NCBI GenBank assembly: GCA_020747015.1
Contig: JAGTJM010000083.1
Span: 56,077 to 120,076 of the forward strand
DNA length: 64,000 bases
Origin: Pyrenochaeta sp. MPI-SDFR-AT-0127
Lineage: Eukaryota; Ascomycota; Dothideomycetes; Pleosporales; Cucurbitariaceae
Reading direction: 5' to 3'
Part shown: piece after piece, positions 10,737 through 20,351 of the stretch
How positions within the stretch are numbered: position 1 is the first letter of the stretch
Layout: each line of letters begins with the position of its first letter
Made by a program: the position numbers and the translations under genes
The notes under the pieces: generated by a model
What the model saw: the letters and a program-made list of their open reading frames with translations, nothing else
Databases searched by the model: none
Told to the model about the DNA's origin: nothing

Positions 10737-13127
10737 TCATGAAATGTCATTGAATGTAGCATCAAAATTCCAGAACTGATCGAAATGCCCGATCTGGTTC
10801 AAGGCCTGGAGCTCGCCCAGGCTCCAAATATTGATGTCCGCATCGACCGGCTGAGGCGCGACATCGCCCGGCTCACCACCTGTGGGTGGCAAATTGCTTT
10901 CTTGAAAGAAATGCATCTCATCATGAGGCGCAGCCTTCTCATCGAGAAAAATCTGTAGGCTTTGGACAGTCTGAGCTAATGCTAGTATGGGCTGGCTGGG
11001 ACTAGGAGCATCAACAGTGTGCCGCACCCCTCCAACGTAATGTTCTGACAGGTGCTGTAGCAATCGTACGCTTCGATGAAGCACAGCTTGGCTTTCCACA
11101 AGGCTTAGGGCCAGCGGTTCGGTTCGGCTTGATCTCTGCATATGACAGTGATAAAATACTTGTAGTAGAGCGCATCGAAACACCATGTCTGGGCCGCATG
11201 GGGTGAATGTAAGTATCCTGGAATCCAAAGTTTTATCGCTCAATATGTCAATGATATTTGCTGCAGACAATACACAGGCCCTCAGACTGACCCAAAACGG
11301 CTTGGTTGAAGGTTCGAAAGTCAAACCCGGCTGGTGAATATATATCCGTGAGAAATGCGCCATCAGCTCAAGCCAAGGGCTGATGATGATGTCGTCCTCC
11401 TCAGAGACTCGTCTTGTGTGACTGCGAGTCATTTCGTCGAACTCAAAATGTCGTATATGCGTATTATGGCTGAGGCTAGAAGCCCACACGCGCAGTTCTG
11501 AGTCTAGCTTTTTAATCTTGTCTGCTCCTCCACGCCTATCGGTTGTAGTATATAGCTGTGTCAGGGTGGCTGCAATCACCTTGGCCAATTTCACATAATG
11601 ACAGAACAGAGATACCGAGGTTGGCTCACCAGGTAGAGGGTGCACAAGCTGGGTAGCTTGTGAGCTTTGCAACACACAATCTACCGGAAGATCGCTGTCG
11701 ACATCGACATCAGATATGAGTTGCGGTAGGCCGTGCGTTGCTGATGTAGTTCTGATCATTGTCAGTACGAAACAAGCGGAGTTGGGACAAAGCTGTCTTA
11801 CTTGTCAAACAGATATACCGACCACCAGAGTCGTTTTCTCCACTCCACCTCTCCCTCTTCAAGTTTGAACCTTCTTGAATGCCTGTGTAGGCCAAGCGAT
11901 TGGGCTGTTCGTACGAGAACACCGTTCAATGGAACCATCCAGAGCCTGCGGCCGCTTTTCTGAACAAAGAGTGAGAACAGGATCATAGCCTGGAGGCTCC
12001 AAAGATCAACCTGGAGAGTGAGCTTGGTGTGAAGCCGACAAACAATTTGCAGTGTCGATGCTACGCGCTCGTTAACCCCTGTGAATGCATCCGTATTCAG
12101 TAGAGTGATCAAGAGAACGGACTGTAGGACCGCATATTCGACGCAGTCGAGTTTCCTCATGCCATTCTGCTCAACGAAGAAACTTCGGGCAAACTGGACT
12201 AATTGTTCGCAAAGCACTATCGGACAGAAGCCCTCCCAGTAGCGGTTGAATATTCGAACATGGCGAGATACATCTTCTAGAGTCATCGCGAGGGCGTCGC
12301 GAGCGGCCCTGACAGTCAAGACCGAATCCCCTGAAGCAGTGACATTACCATTCACTGCATTGACTACCGCATTGTTCTCAAGCGGCTGCAGTAGATAGCT
12401 TTTGTAGCAGATTTCAGGGAATTGACCTTGCCATATCGGAAAGGACCGACATAAATCTTGTGCAGACAGTACGAAATGCACGCCAGTAGTCGAGCCCGCA
12501 AACCGGCCTGTGTCTACTTCGTCGCAAACCATCCTGCCCATATGCTTGACCACAAAGGCATGGCGATCGTGTATGGCAGACTCAGATCCACTGGCAGCAG
12601 AAGGCAGACTGAAGGCAGGCAGCTGATGTCTGAAAGAACCCGCATTTAGAGACTCATGTTCTGGGTGCTGCACTAGAACAGATGTCTGCGGCAGTTCGTC
12701 GCGAAGCTCTCGGTTGATCTGGCGTTCCACGGCTAGTAATCTTCTCAATTCGGAGTTTTCTTTCTCTAGTCGGTTTATGTCTTCGTCGCTCGCTGCAAAT
12801 CCCCGTGCCCTAGTTTTGCGCCTTAATTTGGTGGATGCTACACATTGGACTGCCGCTGATAGGCATTTTTCGCACTTGGCTGCATTAGCACGCTTCCGAG
12901 TGTCTGCATATTGATTGTGCGTCGACGGAGATGCGTCAAAATTGCCATAGTCATGGATTTATATTTCGTGGAGACCGCTTGGGGGCACCAAGTCGCTTAC
13001 CGGACACGCGCCGTCGCATTTGATTTTCTTTCTACATTCATGAGTGCTAGCTAAACGAATGGAAGGAGGTGACGGACGTTCTACAGCGATCACAGACTTG
13101 ACCACGGACTGCAGGTGGACTGCTCAT
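10737..13127 (-). CDS. Zn2Cys6 fungal-specific transcription factor
   Basis: A DNA-binding regulator of 728 aa from exons complement(10737..11751, 11802..12892, 13001..13031, 13078..13127). The zinc cluster is assembled from three exons: VCDRCRTKKIKCDGACP, then AAKCEKCLSAAVQC, matching CX2CX6C with a long loop, then CX2CX6C. A basic linker and a short coiled coil (EDINRLEKENSELRRLL) follow for dimerisation. The middle-homology domain has the usual LWWSVYLFDK segment leading to GLPQLISDVDVD. The first donor (GTCCGT) and the alternative acceptors near 12893 are the weakest joins; the chosen acceptor keeps phase. It diverges from the lyase at 13591 and lies next to the MFS gene, so it probably controls both. 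Confidence 0.85.
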
Positions 13128-13590
13128 GTCGGCGGAGTTCCAGAGATATGGTCGCAGGTTGCAGCAGATGGAGTGCTAATTGTTGCTCGTCATTTTCAGA
13201 CAAACAATTGTACTAGGCCAAATCAGGGTAGACTCGACCGGCTGCGTTCCGAGTAGGGATACAAGAACCGTATGGAGACCCCAGACAGGAATGCTTTTAC
13301 TGGCGGCGAATCAAGAAGGTGAAAGTGGGGTAACCTCTATCGGGCGTGGATCCTCAGTGCAGCTTCAGGATGCACGGGATAGCTGCTTATTCCGAACCGC
13401 CAAGCAATCAGAATCATTGACCGGCCTGAGGGATTGTTCCGTTACTACTCTGCATCGCCTCCAGAAAAAGAGATATATATCGGCGAGATCTTAGTGCTTT
13501 CAAGATGTACTCTGTTTCTTCGTATCAATTCGAGTTCCTCGTTAAACCCCATACTGGCAATCGCTGGCTTTCATCACACCCCACTGCATC
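13128..13590. promoter_or_regulatory. Divergent promoter between Zn2Cys6 regulator and lyase
   Basis: 462 bp between two divergent starts. Several CCG/CGG triplets occur (for example GACCGGCTGCG near 13238 and GACCGGCCTGAGG near 13420), the kind of half-site used by Zn2Cys6 dimers, but I cannot define a repeated, spaced operator. Confidence 0.4.
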
Positions 13591-15144
13591 ATGAGCTGCG
13601 CTGCGATTGATTCCCGAGTATTCAGAAATCTCTTTGGGACACAAGAGATACGAGACGTCTTTAGCGATGAAGCCTATGTTCAGCGCCTCATTGAAACTGA
13701 GGCAGGGCTCGCTCGAGCCGAGTCTAAACTCGGCGTGATTCCAGAGCACGTTGGAGACGCATTGACGCGACACCTAGCTGACGTGAAGATCGAGTAAGAT
13801 AATGATCCAGCGCTTGGAACGCCTGCTGACTAGTTCACAGCTTCGAGAGATTATCAGACGAGACTGAAATCGTTGGGTATCCAGTTCTACCCCTGATAAA
13901 CCAGCTGGCTGAGCAAACTCCCAAAGACTTGTCTGGTTACATCCACTGGGGAGCAACAACTCAAGATATTATGGACGATGCGTCCATTCTTCAGATTCGC
14001 GAAGGTCTTCGTATCGTCAAAAGGCAGCTGCATCGTCTGATATCCACCCTTCGTGGCCTGTCTGAGAAGCATCGTGATACGTAAGGCACCTTTTCACTCG
14101 AACTCTGTCTGATGCAGTCTAACATCTCAAAGTCCTATGGCGGGAAGGACACACCTCCAGCATGCACTCCCTTGTACATTCGGCTACAAATGTGCCGTCT
14201 ATCTATCCAGCCTCGTCCGACACGCCGACAGACTTGAAGAGCTAGAAAAGCGGTGCTTGCTTGTACAATTTGGCGGCGCAGCCGGAACCCTTGCATCTCT
14301 AGGAAGCGATGTTGGATTGCAAGTCCGCGCTCAGCTAGCTGTCGAGCTTGATCTTCAAGATCCTCCAATTACATGGCACGTTGCTCGTGACAATATAGCA
14401 GAGGTACTGAATTTCCTTGCTTTGGTCGGCGGATCCCTTGGCAAGATTGCCTTCGATATCATCCTCATGTCCTCGAATGAGATGGGAGAGGTGTCGGAAC
14501 CTTTTGTGCCCCATCGCGGAGCCAGCTCTACGATGCCCCAAAAGAGAAATCCAATTTCTGGCGAACTCGTTCTCGCTGCATCAAAACTTCTTCGATCGAA
14601 CGCTAGCCTTGGCCTAGACGCCATGGTCGTGGACTTCGAGCGAGCGTCTGGTCCATGGCACCTCGAATGGGTCGCTATACCAGAATCCTTCGTAATTGCA
14701 GTGGGCGCGCTCTACCAGACCGATTTTGCGCTGAGTGGTCTCGTGGTCAACGTAGAGAACATGTACAAGATATTGCTCTCAACAAAGGGGTTGATCGTAG
14801 GCGAGGCCGTTATGATGGGATTGGCTCCATTCATTGGGCGTCAGCACGCCCACCACGTCGTGTACGAGGCCTGCAAATCAGCGATAGAAGAGGGCAAACC
14901 GCTATTTGACATTCTAGCTAGTAACCCCGACATCATCACCAAAGTTCCAACGGACAAGCTTGAGTATTTTTGTAATCCTCTCAATTACCTTGGAGCTAGC
15001 TCGAACATGGTTGATGATGTGCTCCGAGTGTCTGCGGGCCGTAGATTCACTAGTGCGGCAGCAACACTCAAAAATGGCACAATAACGCCACCGGAAGAGG
15101 CATTGAGCGCCATTAAACAAGCAGGGCCGGTGGTTATAACTTAG
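13591..15144 (+). CDS. Fumarase/aspartase superfamily lyase, CMLE/PcaB-like
   Basis: A 484-aa protein from exons 13591..13793, 13841..14080 and 14133..15144. It belongs to the class II fumarase/aspartase superfamily, which includes adenylosuccinate lyase and 3-carboxy-cis,cis-muconate cycloisomerase. The signature loop SSTMPQKRNP is present, as are the conserved GATTQDIMDDA and PMAGRTHLQHALP segments that supply catalytic residues. The overall layout and the C-terminal helical domain resemble the PcaB branch more than housekeeping adenylosuccinate lyase. In fungi the classical muconate cycloisomerase is an unrelated beta-propeller, so a bacterial-type homologue suggests another substrate, perhaps a dicarboxylate or amino-acid conjugate. 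Context with a carrier and a regulator supports catabolism. The exact reaction is unknown. Confidence 0.8.
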
Positions 15145-16490
15145 AATGTCAGTGAAAGCACTTGTGCAAGGCCAATGCTTCCAATTTCTGATTATGAGAA
15201 AATAAAGTGCTTTGAAAGATCTCACACTGAAGTAGAAGGGTGCTCCTCAATACGATTACCGCATGAAAATAATAGATTCCAGCAATATTTAGATAGCACT
15301 GAGGTATCTTACTGTCAAAGCTTGTGATAGTGGCGCTTCTCTGTTGAATCCTCAGGCTTTTCAGAATCCGTTTTCTATTCACGGAAGATGGTAGATTATG
15401 ACCCCAGTTGTCTTTCACATGTGGAATGACGTCCTTTCATCACGTGGCGTATGCTAAGACGACAGCGCTAGGCGTACAGCACTACCGGCTTGAATTGCAA
15501 GTAGGTACCTGTCTTCTGCCTCGTTTGAAGCCACTATACCCTATCATTCTCTGGTTGAGTTCAAATCTGGGCCATTTAGCTGAAGCCACGAGCCATCGCT
15601 CTGGAGCTGATTCAAACCTCCTAGAATCAGAAAATTGGCATCAAGCTAGAGATATTCAATCACTGAGGGTGAGCAGCACCTAAAGCATGCTGAGTTGCGG
15701 TGCTGGAGGACTGATGAGAGGCCGAGTTGTTTGTGGGACGGACGTTATCTCGGTACAGCGCTGACGAAGTTATGCAGGCATAGAGCGTCAGTTTCAGCCT
15801 TTTTGCTAGAAAATGTAGATACATAGACTCCTGAGTTGTATACAAACAGAGAGATGAGTCGAATTAAACTGAACTCAATAGTTCGTCTTCAATTCCTTCG
15901 CACATCAACATCCAGGAATGGTGTCCATATTCCTCAAACAGAGCGAACAGCAACGCTATTGCCATCTCAACTGCGATATAACAGCGATCTCTTGTGGACA
16001 ATCCGACGTCACAGCTGCGTGCCTGGAAAAGGGTATCTAGTACGTGTAACTTGTCAAAGCATTAATGTTAATTTTATGCCAAATGTGCTAATTTTGCGGC
16101 AACATATAGGGTTTGTATAGTGCGACAGGTAGAGAGCAAAGCTTTTGGAACATGCCGTAAATATTGTTGCATAGGACATTGATAGGTAGCTTTTCCCACT
16201 ATTCCAGGCGCTTAGATCCCGTTTCAATACCTTGATGGAAAATACATTCTAACCTGAGTGCTCAATATTCGCGATCAGCCGTTGGATTGCTAGCGAACCT
16301 GTGTGGGGCAACAAGCGATATAAATTGCTCGTTTCTCCAACTCCCGCGTTCTTTCAACTAGTCGAGCCACGGCTATGAAGTTTAACGGATTGCGTTGGCA
16401 AGAGTGTACTTAGTCCAAGTTCAGGAAGCACTTACTTAATTGCCTGTGTAGTTTTAACGTTGCTTCATCCAACTCAAAATTGACTGACTA
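15145..16490. other. Gene-poor region with a repeat remnant
   Basis: Only short ORFs without coding character. It contains the dispersed repeat copy B at 15808-15920. I see no other defined feature. Confidence 0.45.
15808..15920 (+). repeat. Dispersed repeat, copy B
   Basis: Aligns on the same strand with 7121-7235, sharing AGAAAATGTAGATACATAGA, CTGAGTTG, GATGAGTCG and the end CACATCAACATCCAGGAA. This copy carries more T and A in place of C and G. The similarity seems to extend weakly upstream toward 15740. Probably a remnant of the same mobile element family. Confidence 0.55.
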
Positions 16491-16684
16491 GTATCTAAGA
16501 AAGTTATTTCCAAACGCTCGTTATGACAAGATATCTATGATGCAATCACTCACCCAAATCCATTGCCCACCAGCTCCCACTCTGATCTAAGTTTAATGTC
16601 GTTGCGCTTGGGTAGAAGGCCAGGAAAGATCGGCAGGGCAAGTGCAGAAACGCAAAGTGTGAAGAGCACAACAGAAACTTTCAT
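16490..16684 (-). CDS. Candidate small secreted peptide with signal sequence and Lys-Arg site
   Basis: An ATG at 16684 opens a short frame with a textbook signal peptide: MKVSVVLFTLCVSALALP, one lysine, a hydrophobic core, then small residues before the predicted cut. It is followed by IFPGLLPKR, where KR is a possible Kex2 site, then NDIKLRSEWELVGNGFG. Unspliced, it stops after 44 residues. A GTGAGT donor at 16553 can join an acceptor near 16493 to add a short tail ending SILSWMKQR, about 54 residues in all; the precise 3' end is uncertain. There are no mature cysteines apart from one in the signal. It lies alone in gene-poor DNA. It may be a peptide precursor or effector-like protein, or chance. 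Confidence 0.4.
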
Positions 16685-17897
16685 AGCAAGCGAATGATGA
16701 CGAATTGGAGTTTCAAGGACAAGGTACAGCTGATGAAAATGAGATATGCTGAATGTAAATGATAGACGGTAAAGCGGCTGCTAGCGCAAAGTTTAGGGTC
16801 AAAGGTAGTCTCGAACCGCTTTTACTTATATTGCGTTTTCGCATCACTCTGAGATTCACCACTCATATTCCGTACATGTGGCTAATACAAGAAGGCCCGG
16901 TCGAACTGACCAGAGGTTTTAATGCCTTGTCAGGTGTCGTGGCAGGAGTTTCGTGTGATGGCAAGAGCAAGGCACGCAGGAAGAAGAAATATCGCCTTTG
17001 TTTGATAATAGTGCAGATCGCTCGACTCAACAGGCTTGCCCGCTTCTCTCACAAGAGTTGTACGCGTATATGGATCGCATACGTCTTTACACATTCCGGC
17101 TTTGCTCTATCCGAGATACAACTTGGAACGTGCTGAGACCAAGTTTCAATCGTTCGAGACTAATAGAAACCCGGGTGCAATGAGATCCAATGTTTCGCCG
17201 GCTGCAGTTCCTGGAATGATGTTATTCGAGTATGGTCTAGAACTCTTTGACTCGTTGCATGTGCTGCGATTCTCGGGTTTAAAAACAGATGTTGGACTCT
17301 GACTTGCTTGCTCGAAACTGCATCGAAAGGGTGGGGATTTTCTATTATGCATTCGTACCCAGAATAGCTTTTTCTTTCGACGATCAGATTTGAGTTGACT
17401 CTCTGCGCCAATAAAGCCAACATACCTAGATTCTACAGTACACGGAAATCTCTGTCCAGATAGAAGGTTTCAGCCACCGCAACTATGTGTTCCCCAATAC
17501 TTGCAAGCTCATCATCACCGCCTTAGCCATAAGAACTGTCTAAACTTCGTTAGAGATCCACCCTTCCTGAGTTTCAAACACATACCGAGGCGGAGGTTGG
17601 TGGGAATCTTTCGGGCCTCAAGCTAGCCTGTTCGTCAAACGTTATTGCAGAAGAAAGGTAGGCTAACTCGAAGAGTTTCAGCATGGGAGGTGTGCTGCTA
17701 GACGCTTTATCCATGTCGTCTTGATGATCCAGATATTGTGAACTACAACTTCGCAACACCACTACCATCAAACCCCAAAGTTATTCACGTCACGTTGGAT
17801 TCAGCCTACGAAATGTACAGTTAAAAGAACTGTGGAGATGGCACTCAGTAGATCTGATCAATATGATCCACGGTATGGATTGAGCTATGCCTGTTCT
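16685..17897. other. Gene-poor region, no gene supported
   Basis: Several overlapping short ORFs occur on both strands, none with recognisable domains or consistent splicing. It would contain the promoter of the candidate secreted peptide and the 3' flank of TRM6. Confidence 0.4.
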
Positions 17898-19847
17898 TCA
17901 CGCTGGAGCAGATGTCTCGGCGCCTGTTTTACGACGCTTCTTGCCATGCTGGCCCCTTGCTTCTACTCTGCCTTCTATAGGAAGCACTCTCGTAGCGGTG
18001 AACAAGTACCCTTCAGCCCCGCCTTTACTCGTCATCATCGGGTGCGTACGCCCGGGAAGTACCTGCCATTGCCTTGCGCGAGCAGTTTGCAGGGATGGTG
18101 CGAGTAGTAATGTGGGATTAAGCGGGAAGTCGTCCTCTTCATTGCCCCCCTCTGTCGAAGTCTCGTTTGTATCCGCATCGTCCTCGAACTTGCTCCTTTT
18201 TCCATTTGTTTGCTGGTGGTGGTGTTGTGGTGGACCGAATTCTCGCGCGATGAATGCTGCGCGTCGTTCCTTTGAGTAGTAGTCGCACAGCTCGACCAAA
18301 GGCTCAACATTGGGGTTGTAGACGACCACTCGCCCTCCACCTTTTACCAATGGCACCAACTCCTTCAAAACTGTGGTCGTGTCAATAGCACTCGCAACGA
18401 CTAAGCCATCGAAACCACCACTGCGCGTCTCATCAACCACTCCCTTGACTCGTTCCCATCGCCTTCGCTTCTTGTAGTAGGTCCCTCTTTTACTTGACTT
18501 CATCGTGGCCAAGACTTCATCGCTGATGAACTCGGGCTCATCGTATTGAGGGTCGTCTTCAGGATGGAGAAGAGAGAGCCAGGACAAGGTTTTGAGGTGC
18601 TTGTAGAGGGGGTGTGAGGGAGCCGGGGCGCCGTAGTCATAGCCAAAGTATTTCAGGTAGGAGAGGTTTGGTTGATTGTTAGGATGGAGAATTGTGAGGG
18701 TGTTTGTTGGGGCGGACATTTGGGGGATGTGTGGGCGAAGTGGTTTCCGTGGTCTTGCAGGCGCTTCTGAAGGCACTGCTGTTGTGGGATCTGGAGCTGT
18801 GGCTGCATCCACGTCAGGCATAGCGACGTCTGTACTGTTGTGATCTGATGCTGTAGAAGTGTCTGCTGCACCATTTTGCTGCGGGCTTGTGTTGTCACCC
18901 TTTTCTCCGTGGACTGTGGATCCTTTTGCAGCCTCGTCCTTTGCTTCTTCCTCGGAATCGTCGTTCTCCTCTTCAGGATACAGTATGCCCATTCTCTCTG
19001 CGAGTGCTGCAGTAAGAAGGCCTCCAGTGTCATCGACGACAAGCCATCTTCCTCCACCGATCTGGCTGACTCCATCTTCTGCTGTAAGAATGCGACTAGA
19101 TGCACCACAGTGAATGTTAGACCAACTGCATATCAAGCCCAGGAGATCTTCCCTCAGCTCCATGATCTTGTATGCTTCTCTTTCCAGGATATACTCTGTG
19201 AGAACTCCAACGTCCAGGGGCAGTGCCGTAAATCTCTTTAGATATTTCCGGGACTTCCTCAAGGTATATTTTGCCAAAGAGAACGTCGTCTTCTCCTCGA
19301 TGGCATTATGGGAGGCCATAATCTTGGCGATAATGTCCTTGCCAGACCCAGCACCAGCCTTCTTCAGCTCCTCAATCTCGGCCATGGACAGCGCCTGCCG
19401 TGATGCATCGTCGACAGTCAGACGGTTATTCCTCATCAGGACCTGGCCATCCTCGCCCACGATATCGAAGCCAGTAGCGCCGTCGGCATTGTCGTCGCCC
19501 GCGTCGGCAGCTGGCGCAAGCTCGTTTCCTAGTGCTTCCGCATGAAGCTCTGAGGGCGGGACTACGCGCAATTCTGGTTTGGACTTGCCGTCATCTTTGT
19601 CGAGCAGCTCAAAGGTAAGATAGTAGGGACGGCCCAGAATAAGGTTCGAATTGAACGTGCCAAACTTGCCCAGGTTGATACTCCTACTCGCCAGTAAGTA
19701 GGGTGCACGTCACCGAAACACATGGAAGCCGTTGGGTGCTCACTGCAGCTATGCAACGTACTGGTTAGGAGTAAGCTCGACGACCTTGAGCAGGCCAGAG
19801 GGCAGCCGCAGCGCAACGTGCGTGTTGGGGCGGATGTACGAATGCAT
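17898..19847 (-). CDS. TRM6: tRNA (adenine-58-N1)-methyltransferase non-catalytic subunit Trm6/Gcd10
   Basis: Trm6 pairs with Trm61 to make m1A58 in the T-loop of tRNAs, including initiator tRNA-Met, in the nucleus. Exons complement(17898..19683, 19762..19847) give 623 aa, beginning MHSYIRPNTHVALRLPSG. The first exon encodes the N-terminal beta-barrel start and splices in frame to SINLGKFGTFNSNLI. Conserved blocks include KYTLRKSRKYLKRF and the Rossmann-like second half, with SYLKYFGYDYG, GFDGLVVASA and GGGRVVVYNPNVEPL. A low-complexity acidic and Ser/Thr/Ala/Pro insert separates the two halves (about residues 260-330), and another lies near the C-terminus; these are common in filamentous fungi. 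It shares a 504-bp divergent promoter with the deubiquitinase. Confidence 0.92.
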
Positions 19848-20351
19848 GGCGGGACCCGAGTTGCAGATTCGCTGCTTGGGTATTCCTGTCACCGCGCCAT
19901 GTGCGCCCGCGAGAAGGTGTCTTGGTCCGGATCCGAAAACGGAGACTGTTGCGACGGGCGCAAAGGTGAGCAAGCAAAAAGGTTGCAAGCCCCAAAAAAT
20001 AGCGCCGAGTGGCACACAAATCCGATCTTTTTCCCCACGGGTTTCAGGCCCGCCACTGGCTGTGGCTGTGCAGCCGCGGACAGCGTCGTCATCGCATTCG
20101 CTTGCTCTCGCATCGTCGGCAGCCGTTACCAAGGCCGCGTATACTGCTCTTTGCGATACGCCACATGTCCAGAGTCGCTTTTCTCCTACACCTCGCCAGA
20201 AGTCATCTCTTTCCCCTCAATCCTTCTGCTCTCTTTCCCAGCTCTTCCCCCGCAATTATTGGCAGAGCTCCGACGCCCGTGAAACACCGACAAGGTGCCA
20301 GAGCTTGCTCCAGTCCGACTTTGACAACCCTCCAGAGCACTACCATTCACC
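19848..20351. promoter_or_regulatory. Divergent promoter between TRM6 and MINDY-type gene
   Basis: 504 bp with no protein gene. A CT-rich tract at about 20185-20250 precedes the plus-strand start, a common core-promoter feature in filamentous ascomycetes. Confidence 0.45.

Noticed and set aside
18035..18340. Open frames opposite to and overlapping TRM6, including long plus-strand frames at 18859-19545
   Set aside because: They mirror the low-complexity acidic codons of TRM6 in other frames and show no splice logic or domains.
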